From Elephas maximus indicus (taxonomy: Eukaryota; Chordata; Mammalia; Proboscidea; Elephantidae): 64,000 nucleotides of DNA. Every line of letters begins with the position of its first letter. The first letter of the stretch is position 1. The stretch lies in the NCBI RefSeq assembly GCF_024166365.1, contig NC_064826.1:24700001-24764000 (forward strand), in the 5' to 3' direction. The notes under the pieces are model-generated. The model was not told where the DNA came from. It was given only the letters and a program-made list of their open reading frames with translations, and did not search any database. Positions 1-11,940 of the stretch are shown piece after piece. The position numbers and the translations under genes were made by a program.

Positions 1-2455
1 GAGCAACACACAAGCCACCACAGTAAAGAATTTGGTGTGTCTCCAACCAATTCTACAGGAAAACTGTCCTTCAGAACTCCATTCCATCTACTGAATTTTC
101 CACCATTGTAGTTGCACCACGTTGAATTGTATATGACACTCTTCACTGCTGTTCATAGCCCATTGGCCATTACCACTGACAGATCCTGCCTAATTTTAGA
201 GCCGGTAAAACATAAAAGAACAAATGAAATAGTTGGTAAGCATTAATGTTATTGACAATAGAGTAGTCTTAATATCTCAATAAATAAAATGGATTGCATA
301 ATGTCGTCCACGTCCTCTCAGAAATATTCATTACAAGCTGTATTTTTATGACTTCAGAGCTGATGGTGCAATTGATCGTTGGGAATTAAAGTTGGGAACT
401 AAAGTTTTTCTCTCTGCAAATTTAAAATACCTCTATGGCAACTATTTATTTTTATGGCAACTGAATGTGGGATTTTAGGTTCATAAGCACTGTGTTTTAC
501 TGTCATTCAGATCACATTAAGGAAATAAGTATGGAATCAAGGGCTAGTTGTGTTGTGTTCAGTGCAATTGAGAGAAGAACTTGAAAGGAATTTCCATAAG
601 AATTTAAATATTGTATAGTTTAATATTATGCAGCCCTCAAGCTTAAAATCTATTTTATGTGTACGGATCTCAAGAGAAAAAATGATCAAAGGGTGGCTAA
701 CGTGTATATTGAAGAGAGCTATAAGAAAATCCATGAATAAAATTCAAAGACTACTTCTGTTTTGAAAGTCAAAAATATTTAGGTTAAATACAGCTATGAA
801 TCAACAAGTGGTAGCATAATAAAGTGTCGACTTAGCCTAAGGACAGACTGCAAGGATGAAGCATCCAAAACAAAAAATGAAAATAAGCTTAGATATTTAC
901 ATATACTGTTTTTTTAAAACTGACAAATTCATATGCAACTTAAGAAGGCATATATTTTTAAGTAAATAATTTTTAAGGCTTATGACATTAGAAATGCAAT
1001 CAAGCTACCAATAAATTAACTAGCACATTTCCTTGCTGCAGAGGCCAACTTATAGATACAGTTTGCAACTAGAATATGGTATATATATCAAAGCGTCTAC
1101 CTTCAGGGTTCTTTCACGATCAGAGAGAAAAAAAAAAGATTCCTCTGTAATTTTGCTCTGTGATAAGTCTAAACTACATGTAATTCCATCTGAAGGAAAG
1201 AAAAACGTTTTAATTTTAAAATATGTCTTTAGCTATGCCACCAGGTCCCTGAAAATGACACTAGTTTGACAATGACTTCTCTATTTTGAGGATAAAAAAA
1301 TTGTTTTAAGTGATCCAAACTTCATGCTCTTTACCAGTGCAGATCTGGAAAAAAAAAAAGGGGGGGGGAGGCAATTTAGAAAAGTACTCTATTAAGTATT
1401 TACTACCTGATTTTTTTATTCTACTAGTAATTTGAACATTGGAAACAATCATTGTCTCTGATAAAGGGAACTATGCTTTCTTAAAGGTAAAAATTCAAGT
1501 GAGTCTGCAAAATGAAATAAGCATAATTTCTTCTTGCACGTATTGATTGCTACTTATAATGAATAAGACACTGTTTTGGTCACTGGAGTAGAAGTTTGAA
1601 ACTGCGATAGGACTCCTACATAGGAAAAATAGGTAATTTCACATCTAACCACACCATCAAAAATATATGAAGAAGAATATATTTATAATTTAGGTGTGAA
1701 TCCTATTTAGAATAAGTCGAAGTTTTTAAAAAAAAAAAAAAAAAAGTATCACCAGAGAGCAAGATTAAATGCTTTGGCCACTGTTAATTTTGAGGCAAAA
1801 AAGCAAGTGGACGTACCACCCGGGGCTCATTACCAGCTTTGTTTTGGCTCTGAAAGGCTGTTCCAAGAGCTGAGCTTGCCATTAAATTCAGAGTCAGAGG
1901 ATTCAACCTTAGAAGGCTTGGGGCAAGGGGGGAGCAGGTGCTTGGGGGCAGGAGGGAATACAGAGTTTTGATCCACGTTTACTCCCCACTAAATGCTTAC
2001 TGCTGCACCAGGAAACCTGCCAACCTCTGATCCTATTGGGCAGAAACTGCAGGAAGTTCTCCTTGGGGTTCCTTTGTCTAACGAGTGCCAGGGCTCATTA
2101 AAGTTTCATTGCTATCTCTAGTCTCCTGGTTCTGTGGGTTTCTACTCAGTATGATTAAAATAGTCTACGAGATCTGGAGAAAACTGAGCTGCTTGTCTAT
2201 ATGTTTGTTTCCTTAGCTCGAGTTCCCCTAAAGGCAGGGCCTTAGCCAAAGGTTTGTAAGGCACAGACTGTGATTCCAGGAAATTAGGGTTGAGGGGAGT
2301 TTAACAGGAAAATAAGACAACTAAAAGATGCATTGTTTCATCTCCCACCACTCCAGGAGACAAGTATTCGATCTTGCAAGATCTTCCGAGCAGGTTTATG
2401 AAATGATGTTGGAACTCGCAGTCCCGAGGACAAGACTGGAGCATAATTTATTCAT
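1..2455. other. AT-rich sequence, nothing assigned
   Basis: This stretch has no convincing gene or recognisable repeat. Homopolymer runs occur near 1350-1372 (A run followed by G run) and 1727-1745 (A run). Short open frames here are no longer than expected by chance in AT-rich DNA. Confidence 0.5.
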
Positions 2456-2458
2456 TAA

Positions 2459-2655
2459 GGAGCCCTGGTTGCACAGTGGTTAAGAGCTCTCAGCTGCGTA
2501 CTGGAAGGTTAGTACCAGCCGTTCCACGAGAGAAAGATGTGGCAGTCTAATTCCATAAAGATTTATATCCTTGGAAACCCTATGGGGGAGCTCTACTCTG
2601 CCTTATAGGGTCGCTCTGAGTCTGAATTAACTCAATGGTAATTTTTTTTTTTTTT
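2459..2655 (+). repeat. tRNA-derived SINE (AfroSINE-like)
   Basis: It starts at the characteristic head 'gagccctggttgcacagtgg' and has tRNA-like promoter-box sequence in its first 70 bases. A middle block 'agaaagatgtggcagtct' follows, and then the 3' end in the form of a degraded 'gagtcggaattgactc' motif. It ends in a T-rich tail at 2641-2654. The next SINE follows directly. Confidence 0.85.
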
Positions 2656-2657
2656 AA

Positions 2658-2850
2658 TAAGTTGGTTAAGCACTTGGCTGCTAACTGAAAGGTCAGCTGT
2701 AAAACTCACTAGCAGGTCCATGGGAGAAAAGGACTGGTGATATACTTCCATAAAGATTAGAGCCCAGGGAACCCCATGGAGCAGTTCTACACTGTCTTAC
2801 AGGGTCACTATGAGACTGAATTGACTCCCTGGAACTTAACAACAACAATT
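2658..2850 (+). repeat. tRNA-derived SINE, slightly 5'-truncated
   Basis: The first recognisable part is 'gttggttaagcacttggctg', so about 20 bases of the head are missing. The middle block with 'cttccataaagatt' and the block 'cagttctacactgtcttaca' are clear. Its tail runs into 'aacaacaacaa', the same kind of tail carried by the RTE LINE in this window, which fits mobilisation by RTE machinery. Confidence 0.8.
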
Positions 2851-3488
2851 TATCCATTAGCTCCTGTCCCTCATTGGTCAAGAATACCCCTATAGGCATT
2901 ATCATCCCCATTCCCAGTTGTTCATTTGTGAGAGTCCAGATCCTCCAGAACTTCCAAACTATGTCTTCATAAAAACCTTGGAGGAGGAAGTTAGAGAAAG
3001 CCCTGGTCCGAGGTGAGACGCTGTCAGATTATACATGTATGAGGTTGAGGGAAGTCTTCAAGAGCCTGGGCATTAAGAACCTGGGCACCACTACTGGCTC
3101 TGTAGTAAGAGGTGCAGCCAAAAGGATTTGAAGTGATGAACAAAAGACGTCCACACATTGTTTTTTTCATTAAAAACTAGAGCAGAATCATTAAATACTG
3201 GGAATAGAAATAGAAGGCAAAAAGTAAATACAGGATTGCTTCCGAAATATTAATACAATTTAATTACTTTGCTATCAGTTTGAGCTTTTCCCCCACACAT
3301 GGTAGAAAATACCAGAGATACCTGGTTTGGGAGACCATTTGAGATATCTTGATAGACTTTGGCTAATAATAATCCTACCAACAGACTAAGTACAAAAAAA
3401 TAGATTTTTCAGCCAATCTCTGATCTGCTATGGGTTATATTATAATTCATTTTCTCTCTTCAGTTCTTGAAATATTCTTAATTTAAAG
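2851..3488. other. Unassigned intergenic sequence
   Basis: I see no gene, structured RNA or repeat family that I can name here. Confidence 0.4.
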
Positions 3489-4186
3489 GAAGGATCTTTG
3501 GTGGCACAGTGGTTAAGTGCTTGGCTGCTAACTGAAAGGTCAGCAGTTCAAACCCACTAGACACTCTGCAAGAGAAAGGTGTGGAAGTCTGCTTCCACAA
3601 AGATTGTCTTTGTTGTTGGTAGGTGTCATCAAGTCAGTTCAACAAAATGAAACACTACCCAGCCTGTGCCATTCTTACAATCATTATTATGCATAAACCT
3701 GTTATTGCAGCCACTGTGTCAATCCATCTCATTGAGGGTCTTCCTCTTTTTGGCTGACCTTCTACTTTACCGAGCATGATGTCCTTCTGCAGGGACTGAT
3801 CCCTCCTGATAACACGTCCAAAGTACGTGAAACAAAGTCTCACCATCCTTGCATCTAAGGAGCATTCTGGCTGTATTTCATTCAAGACAAATTTGTTCAT
3901 TCTTTGGCAATCCATGGTATATTCACTATTCTTTGCCAACACAACAATTCAAAGGTGTCAATTCTTCTGCATTCTTCCTTACTCATTGTCCAGCTTTCGC
4001 ATACATATGAGGCGATTGAAGACAATATGGCTTGGGTGAGGTGTACCTTAGTATTCAAGATGACATCTTTGGTGACAAAAGATTAGAGCCTAGGAAACTG
4101 TATGGGGCAGTTCTACTCTGTCCTATGGGGTCACTGTGAGATGGAATTGACTCCACAGCAACGGATTTGGTTTTGGCTTTAAGAGT
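3489..4186 (+). repeat. tRNA-derived SINE split by an RTE fragment
   Basis: The left part, 3489-3605, holds the SINE head and middle block. The right part, 4075-4186, resumes at 'agattagagcctaggaaac' and runs through the SINE 3' end. A reversed RTE 3' fragment lies between them. The near-identical 'acaaagatt' (3597-3605) and 'acaaaagatt' (4075-4084) are the duplicated target, so the SINE was there first. Confidence 0.85.
3606..4074 (-). mobile_element. RTE LINE, 5'-truncated 3' fragment
   Basis: In reverse orientation this matches the last ~470 bases of the RTE copies at 4201-7277 and 58503-61692. It includes the 3' terminal 'gttgttggtaggtgtcatca' (reverse complement of the RTE tail) and the C-terminal coding part. 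The minus-strand frame at 3655-3942 is a remnant of that C-terminus. Flanking 9-10 bp repeats show it inserted into the older SINE. Confidence 0.85.
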
Positions 4187-4200
4187 GCCTACTTAGACAC

Positions 4201-7200
4201 ACCCCCATGTGTCTGTCAGTTTGTCATAATGTGGGGGATTTTGTGTTGCTGTGATACTGGAAGCTATGTCACCAGTATTCAAATACCAGCAGGGTCACCC
4301 ATGGCAGACAGGTTCAGCTGAGCTTCCAGACTAAGACAGGCTAGGAAGAAGGACCCAGAAATCTACTTTTGAAAAGATTTAGCCAGTGAAAACCTTATTA
4401 ATAGCAGCGGAACATTGTTTGATATAGTGCAGGAAGATGAGCCTCTCAGGTTGGAAGGCACTCAAAATAGGACTGGGGAAGAGCTGTCTCCTGAAATTAG
4501 AGCCAGCTTTAATGGCATGGGTGGATTCAATCTTTTGAGGCTTCATTTGCTGATGCAGCTCCACTCGAAATGAGAAGAAACAGCTGCAAACATTCTTTAA
4601 TAATCAGAACGTGGAATGTACCAAGTGTGAATCTAGGAAAATTGGAAATCGTGAAAAATGAAATGGAACCCTAAACATTGATATCCTAGGCATTAGTGAG
4701 CTGAAAAGGACGGGTATTGGCCATTTTGAATTGGAAAATCATATGGTCTCCTATGTTCTGAATGACAACTTAAGGAGGAACGGCATTGCATTCATCATCA
4801 AAAAGAACATTTCAACATCTATCCTGAAGTACAACACTGTCAGTGACAGGATAAAATCCATATGCCTACAAGAAAGACCAGTAAATACAATTATTATTTA
4901 AATTTATGCACCAACCGCTAAGGCCAAAGAAGAAGAAATTGAAGATTTTTACCAACATCTGCAGTCTGAAATTGACTGAACATGCAATCAGGATGCATTG
5001 ATCATTACTGGAGATTGGAATTTGAAAGTTGGAAACAAAGAAGAAGGAAAATATGGCCTTAGTGACAAGAACAGTGCCTGAGATTGCATGTTAGAATTTT
5101 GCAAGAATGACTTCTTCATTGCAAATACCTTTTTTCACCAACTTAAACAGTGACTATACACATGGAACTCACTAGATGGAATACAAAGGAATCAAATCAA
5201 TGACATCTATGGAAAGAGACTATGGAAAAGCTCAATGTCATCATTCAGGACAAGGCCAGGAGTCCACTGCAGAACAGATCATCAATTCCTCATATGCAAG
5301 TTCAAATTGAAACTGAAGAAAATTAGAACGAGTCCACGAGAGCCAAAGTACAACCTTGAGTATATAACAGCTGAATTTAGAGACCACCTCAAGCATAGAT
5401 TTGATGCATTGAACACTAATGACCAAAGACCTGAGAAGTTGTGGGATGACATCGAGGATATCATCCATGAAGAAAGCAAGAGGCCATTAAAAAGACAGGA
5501 AAGAAAAAAAAGACCAAAATGGATGTCAGAAGACACACTGAAACTTGCTCTTGAACATCTAGTAGCTAAAGCAAAAGGAAGAAATGATGACGTAAAAGAA
5601 TTGAACAGAAGATTTCAAAAGGTGGCTAGAGAAGACAAAGTAAAGTATTATAATGTCATGTGCAAAGTCCTGGAGATGGAAAACCAAAAGGGAAGAGCGT
5701 GCTCTGCTCTTCTCAAGCAGAAAGAACTGAAGAGAAAATTCAAGTCTCGAGTTGCAAAATTGAAAGATTCTATAAGGAAAATATTAAACTCAGGAGGCAT
5801 GAAAAGAAGATGGACAGAATACACTGCATCATTATACAAAAAAGAAATGGTCAATGTTCAAATACTTCAGGAGGTACCATATGAGCAGGAACCAATGATA
5901 TTGAAGGAAGAAGTCTAAGCTGCACTGACAGCATTGGCAAAAAACAGGTCTCCAGGAATTGACAAAATACCAAATGGGATGTTTCAACAAACGGATGCTG
6001 CGCTGGAAGTGCTCAGTTGTCTCCAACAATATCATTGATATCATAAACAAGTAAAATTTTGCTGAAGATCATTCAAAAGTGGCTGCAACAGTGTATTTCC
6101 AACGAACTGCCAAAAGTTCGAGCAGGATTCAGAAGAGGACTTGGAGCCAGGGATATCATTGCTGATGTCAGATGGATCCTGGCTGAAAGCAGAGAATACC
6201 AGAAAGATGTTTACATGTGTTTTATTGGCTATGCAAAGGCATTTGACTGTGTGGATCATGGCAAATTATGAATAACATTTTGAAGAATGGGAATTCCAGA
6301 CAATTGTGCTCGTGAGGAATCTGTACATAGATCAAGAGGCAATCGTTTGAACATCCCAAGAGACTACTTCATGGTTTAAATCAGGAAAGGTGTGTGTCAG
6401 GGTAGTATTCTTTCACCATACCTATTCAGTCTGCATGCTGAGCAAATAACCCAAGAAGCTGGACTATATGAAGAAGAACAGATCTTCAGGATTGGAGGAA
6501 GACTCATTATCAGCCTGCGATATGCAGATGACACAACCTTGCTTGCTGAAAGTGAAGAGAACTTGAAGCACTTGCTGGTGAATATCAAAGACCACAGCCT
6601 TCAGTATAGATTTCAGCTCAGTATAAGGAAAACAAAAATCCTCACAACTGGACCAATAAACATCATGATAAACAGGGAAAAGGCTGAAGTTGTCAAAGAT
6701 TTCATTTTCCTTGGATCCAAAATCAACACCCATAGAAGCAGCACTCAAGAAATCAAAAGTCGCATTGCATTGGGCAAATCTCTTGCAAAAGACCTCTTTA
6801 AAGTGTTGAAAAGCAAAGATGTCATCTTGAAGACTAAGGTTTGCCTGAGCCAAGCCATGCTGTTTTCATAATTAAAAGGAAGACTGAAGAAGAATTGATG
6901 CCTTTGAATTGTGGTGCTGGAGAAAAATACTGAATATACTATGGACTGTCAAAAGGACAGAGAAATATGTCTTGGAAGAAGTACAACCAGAGTGCTCATT
7001 AGAAGCAAGGATGGTAAGACTAAGTCTTAGATACTTTGGACATGTTTTCAGGAGGTATCAGTCCCTGGAGAAGGACATCATGCTTAGTAAAGTAGAGCGT
7101 CAGTGAAAAAGAGGAAGACAGTCAATGAGATGGATTGACACAGTGGCTGCAACAATGGGCGTTAGCATAACAACGATTTGAGGATGGCACAGGACTGGGC

Positions 7201-7277
7201 AGTGTTTCATTCTATTGTACATAGGGTCACCATGAGTCGGAACTGACTCGATGGTACCTAACAACAGCAACAACAAC
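4201..7277 (+). mobile_element. RTE (BovB-like) LINE, near full length, copy A
   Basis: About 3.08 kb, close to the usual ~3.2 kb of RTE elements. It opens with an untranslated leader shared with copy B at 58503 ('tctgtcagtttgtcataatg'). An apurinic-type endonuclease region (about 4600-5230), a linker, a reverse transcriptase region and a C-terminal tail domain follow. It ends in 'cctaacaacagcaacaacaa'. The flanks carry 'acttagacac' (4191-4200) and 'acttagaccc' (7278-7287), a target-site duplication with one mismatch, so both ends are real. It is broken by stops and frameshifts and cannot be autonomous. Confidence 0.9.
4600..7180 (+). pseudogene. RTE endonuclease-reverse transcriptase ORF, degenerate (copy A)
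   Basis: The ancestral product is a single polyprotein with an endonuclease that nicks target DNA and a reverse transcriptase that copies the element RNA at the nick. Readable pieces are a linker between the two domains (5235-5918, basic and Lys/Glu rich), reverse transcriptase N-terminal motifs including 'GFRRG' and 'AKAFDCVDH' (6059-6271), and the catalytic block (6392-6871). The catalytic YADD is intact at 6521-6532. A C-terminal segment is at 6909-7106. In-frame stops separate all of these. There is no sign of selection on the frame as a whole; I regard it as dead. Confidence 0.88.
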
Positions 7278-7287
7278 ACTTAGACCC

Positions 7288-8058
7288 AAATTGCCACTGT
7301 AGAAAACTCAACATATTAAGTACCTGCCAGCTATACATACCCAGAGCACACTATACTTTCTTGCATCCTAGGATGTATGTCTCTCCATAGGACCAACCTA
7401 TACCCCACCCTACCCCAGATGCTTCTAGAAGTCAACATTAATGATTTTATTATAATAAGATATCAAAAATTGTATCTGAAACTTTGTTTTTGGTAGTTAT
7501 AATTGTATATTTCATCTGTAAATTATTCAGTTTGAGAAATATAGAACTTTTGCAATCAAGCATTTCTAATCTATAACTGGTCTATCAATCTTAGAAACAC
7601 CACACTTTCAAAGGGATTTCATTAAAAATGGACAGTTAAAGTCAATTTTAATGACTTTTTTTTTTTTCAAACAGAATTGAATCAGAGGGGCAGTCTTTTC
7701 CCAAAATTTTACAACAGCAAAAAAAGCCAGAAGGCTTCAGAAATTTTAAGAAACATATTTTAGAAATAAATTCCAATTAGAAATACTAAGAAATTAGAGG
7801 CGATTATATAAGACATGAGGACACTTAATATGAAAATTGAACTTATTAGTGTAGCTCAAGTAGAAAATATAAAGTTGACTTTTTACTAAAAGTATAAAGG
7901 AATAGGCTGAGAAAGAAAGCACAAAGTTTCAAGTGTTTAATTAAAGCAACTGGTCTAGTTATTTCCTGTACATTGCACACCCATTGTATAGCTCTATTGC
8001 TATGGCACTAACAATGCTTAGATTTTTCACCCAAACTAACCCTACTTCTATGAGAAGG
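7288..8058. other. Unassigned AT-rich sequence
   Basis: Nothing recognisable beyond short homopolymers (for example the T run near 7656). Confidence 0.4.
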
Positions 8059-8059
8059 T

Positions 8060-8128
8060 GGTCTCCTTCCTTTCTTCCTTCCTTCCTTCAGTCTTTCTTT
8101 CCTTTTTTTTTTTTCCTTCCTTTCTTCC
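8060..8128. repeat. Pyrimidine-rich CCTT-type simple repeat
   Basis: Imperfect cctt/ttcc repeats and a T run on the plus strand. The local 66-aa frame over it is a by-product of the Phe/Leu/Ser codons in the repeat. Confidence 0.8.
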
Positions 8129-8194
8129 AACAAAGATTTAGCACCAACTCTTCCAAAGTTATTGGAATGGGGTTACAGCAATAAAACAGAGACA

Positions 8195-8890
8195 GCATGG
8201 AGAGGATAGGATGTCTGAGCTTATGGAACTTACATCTTACTGTGAGGCACAGACAATAAGCAATCAAATAGAAATATACACAAACAATACAATTGTGGGT
8301 GATGAAAACTTCTTTATAAATTAAATAAGGAGATGAGGTGAGGTGTTAGAGAGTAATGGTAGAGGCCAGCTTTGGTTAGGGTGACCAGAGAAAGGCTCTT
8401 TGAACAGATGATATTTGAGATGCATCTGAAAGGTAAGGAGGCGCCACCCTGGAAATCTAGAAACACATAATTACAGACAGAAAGAACAGCAAATGGAAAG
8501 AACCTGAGATAGTAGAGGACTTGTGTGAACTTCAAATAGAAAGTGGCCACTGTGGCTGGGACCCAGAGAGAGTGTTACAGAGGGCTGAGTGAAAAGCTAT
8601 CATGCAGAGTTTGGGGGGCCATGATAAAATTTCTAATTTTATGTTCAATGCAATGAGAAGCCATTAAAAGATTTTAGTTGGAGACCTGACATGGCATGGT
8701 TTATGTTCAGGAAGATCTTTCTGGCTGCTGTGTGGAGAATGGAAACTAGCATAAAAAGAAGGAAGATGATTGAGGCAGTTAGTGAAGTACCACATAGAGA
8801 AAAATGGAGGTCTTAATAGAAAAAGAAAAAGCCAGAGATGAGCCATTCTTTCCAGAGTAAGAGCTTTAGAGAGAGGAATCAATAAGAATT
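8195..8890 (+). repeat. Old mammalian interspersed repeat, family not named
   Basis: The order of blocks is typical of a mammal-wide repeat: 'gagcttatggaacttacatc', 'tttgagatgcatctgaaagg', a 'gccattaaaagattttagtt' block and 'tctttctggctgctgtgtgg'. A second copy in the same orientation lies at 49505-50270, and a short piece lies at 37735-37960. I cannot assign the family from memory with certainty. Divergence is high, so it is old. Confidence 0.55.
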
Positions 8891-9863
8891 TGCTTTTCCT
8901 CTAGTGGACAAAAGTCAGGGCCAATAATATACAAGTAAATGTTTAACAACCACCTCTCCAGAGAAAATAGCGAACACACACAGAGACACATTCATTACAA
9001 ATTTTACTGATATAAAGTTTGTGTAGCACATAAGTAATAAGATTTATAATACTCTTTATTGCAAATTCTATGTATCAAATTGATTCTCAGAATTATCTCA
9101 CTGACTATCTTTGGGAATCTTGGGTTTTAAGAAATCTGGTATTTGTAGTCCACCCAAGCTCGCAGTTGATGAAGGAGTGTATTTCCGATACGAGTGTTGG
9201 TTGATATTTTCCTATATGTTATCAATTAAGATGAAAGTGAAAACACATCATAAAGTGAAACAAAAATCTTACCCATTTATGACACGAGCAATTTATTTGC
9301 AAAATCAGATTAATAGCTTTCAAATATGCGAAGAATATTCCTTTAATTTTTTTGTGCTTCTCATAAATCTATGCGGACATAACACAATTTAAATTTAATC
9401 TCCATTATTAACATTTTCTCCCTCACTTTCTTAAGCCCAGACACTCCATGCACTGATTTGTAGTGTCCTCACCCCCTCCATGGCCAGTTTCAAGTTACCA
9501 ATATTACATCACTGAATACAGAGTCTACAATTACATAGTATTTCCAGTATATAGATAAAATAAACCTAAACAACCTCAGTAGTATTGATAATAATGAAAT
9601 GTAGTAAACTAATTAGGAAGTGATGAGCTCTGATCATTTATTACACTTTTTTTAATATAATTTACTTAATTGCAAGTTTATCTAATTTATCTTGTAATAA
9701 TGGCTATATTTAAGAATTGGCTCATACAATTCCTGAAAATATAAGAAATAACCTATGAGCCAGTGTGAGCTAATAGGAGCCAGCTCCGGCACACAGCTAA
9801 GTCAAGACCACATAAAATGTGTAAGCTTTGGAATTGCAGCAAGTATTATATCTCTGCAGGTGG
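8891..9863. other. Unassigned AT-rich sequence
   Basis: No gene or repeat recognised. The 93-aa frame at 9111-9392 has no recognisable motif. Confidence 0.4.
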
Positions 9864-9865
9864 TT

Positions 9866-10062
9866 CTACCTGGGTGGCACAAATGGTTAAGCACTCAACT
9901 ACTGACGGAAAGGCTGGTGGTTTGAATCCACCCAGAGGTGCCTTAGAAGAAAGGCCTGGCATTCTACTTCAGAAAGTTCACAGCCATTGAAAATCCTATG
10001 GAGCACAGTTCTAGTCTGGAACACATGAGTTGGAACTGATGTTGGGCAACTAATTTGTTTGT
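9866..10062 (+). repeat. tRNA-derived SINE, second subfamily
   Basis: The head reads 'ctacctgggtggcacaaatg' rather than the commoner '(g)agccctggtggcacagtgg', and the middle holds 'cacccagaggtgcctta' followed by 'ggcctggcattctacttc'. The 3' part again has a degenerate 'gagttggaactg' motif. This defines a separate subfamily, also seen at 11674 and 62068. Confidence 0.75.
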
Positions 10063-10137
10063 TTTTTCAACTCTATACTGAAATCCAGTCTTCCTGCCCT
10101 GCTTTAACCCCACCTTACCCTAGGATGGGAAGATACC

Positions 10138-10695
10138 TGCCTTAGTCACCTACTGCTGCTATAGCACAAATACTACAAGTGGATGGTTTAACAAACAGAA
10201 ATTTATTCTCTCACAGTCAAGGAGGCTAGAAGCCCAAATTTAGGGTCCCAGCTCCAGAGGAAAGCTTTCTTTCTCTGTTGGCTCTTGGGGACGGTCCTTG
10301 TTATCAGTCTTCCCCTGAACTTCTCAGCACAGTGACCCTAGGTCCAGAGGACACGCACTGCTCCTGGCACTTTTTTCTTGGTGGTATAAAGTCCCCATTT
10401 CTCTGCTCAATTTTCTCTCATTTTATCACTTGTAAGATAAAAGGTAATGCAGGCCACAGTCCAAAGAAATTCCCCTTACATCTGATCAGGACTGTGACCT
10501 GAGAAAGGGTATCCCACGCTTATCCTCTTTAACATAACCTTATCTTGCCTCATTAACCATAGGCAGAGATTAGGATTTACAGCACATAGGAAAATTACAT
10601 CACAGCACAACATAGAGGACAACCACACAGTACTGGGAATTATGGCCTAGCCAAGCTGACACACATTTTGGTGGGATACAATTCAATCCATGACA
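10138..10695 (-). mobile_element. Solo LTR, ERVL-MaLR type
   Basis: Read on the minus strand, it begins with TGTCATGGATTGAATTGTAT and ends near CTAAGGCA, the terminal pattern of MaLR-type LTRs. It is about 558 bases, and the copy at 35957-36534 is its close relative. No internal region adjoins it, so it is a solo LTR. I did not find a clear target-site duplication. Confidence 0.75.
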
Positions 10696-11672
10696 GTCCC
10701 CGTGCAGCCAAGCCAGAGCTCAGGAGAAGCCATTGATATCTCATTAACCCCAAGACAAGAACTCCAAGACCCACGAGAGGGTTCCCCTAGGTAAAGACCA
10801 AAGAACACTTCACTGAGTAATTGTTACAATTTCTATATTTCTCTTTGGTATATATTCTCAAAAAAATAGAACTTTTTTTTTTTTTAAGCTCCTGAAGTTA
10901 AACAGTGCTTCTTTGATTAAACCACATGAATTGGTTAGAAAGAAATTAGGCTGCACATATTTCTTACGTTTTCAAGTAGCTCAAAGGCTTCTGAAGGTTA
11001 GAGATTTCCTGCTGCGGTGCTTGGTACAAAATCAAAGAATTTAGCCTAGTATTATGCACACAAAAGGTCATCAGTAAAACCTAATAAAGGAAGTGGAAAA
11101 GTCTTGTGCAGTTTTAAGTTGATCTCTCTTAAGTATAGTTCTTTGTCCTTCCCCCATCTTATTTTTTCATAAACTCTCCTCTTGGAAGTAGCTGCAATGT
11201 AATGGTAGTTAAAAGGAGCTGTATCTCCTTCAGGCCAAAGAAAAATAAATGCCCTCAGGATATCCATTGGTGGTGCTAATCCTCAGAATTAATGTTTTAG
11301 AATCCTGAGGTTTAAACATCAACACGGTTTCTAGGCAAATAAAAAATGGAACAGCTTCAAACTTTTTAAATGTAAGTATTTTTATACTGTACACTGTTCG
11401 AGCTAGTAAATGATAATGAGAAGATATTTAGAATATAATTAAATCTTTAAGATATGAATAATAAGGATGGTTAAAGCAGCTTTGTTTATTCTCAAACTAC
11501 ACATCCACGTTTTGTATCTGGTAATGCATATCAGATAATGAATTCACTTAATTTATATCTTGTCATTATAGAATTTCTAGCTGTTTCATTTATGTATAAG
11601 TCAACTATATTTTACACAAATACAGGGATCTTGTTTTCTCTTTCAGTTTTCGTGGCACCCAGTGCTATCCAG
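10696..11672. other. Unassigned sequence
   Basis: No gene or identifiable repeat. It contains one T run near 10875. Confidence 0.4.
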
Positions 11673-11673
11673 G

Positions 11674-11882
11674 GAATCCCTGGGTGGCATAAATGGTTAC
11701 GTGCTTGGCTACCAATGGAGAGACTGGCGTTTCTAATCCAACCAGAGGCACCTCAGAAGACAGGCCTGGTGACCCACTTCTGAAAGATCACAGCCACTGA
11801 AAATCCTGTGGAGCACAATTCTAGTCTGAAACACATGAGGTCTCCATAAGTCGGAATCAACTCAATAGCAATTGGTTGATAG
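11674..11882 (+). repeat. tRNA-derived SINE, second subfamily
   Basis: The head 'atccctgggtggcataaatg', the internal 'accagaggcacctcagaaga' and the 3' motif 'taagtcggaatcaactcaat' match the subfamily copy at 9866-10062. Confidence 0.82.
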
Positions 11883-11883
11883 T

Positions 11884-11940
11884 GGTATATAGTGCACACA
11901 CTAGGTGCTCAGTAAATGCTTATAGAATGATTGTGTTGTA
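11884..11940 (+). repeat. L2/MIR-type 3' tail fragment
   Basis: The phrase 'ctaggtgctcagtaaatgct' is the widely conserved 3' end shared by L2 LINEs and MIRs. Only this tail is present, directly after the SINE. Confidence 0.5.

Noticed and set aside
5235-5918. A 227-residue open frame as a possible cellular gene
   Set aside because: It is the linker between endonuclease and reverse transcriptase of RTE copy A; the same sequence recurs in copies B, C and D.
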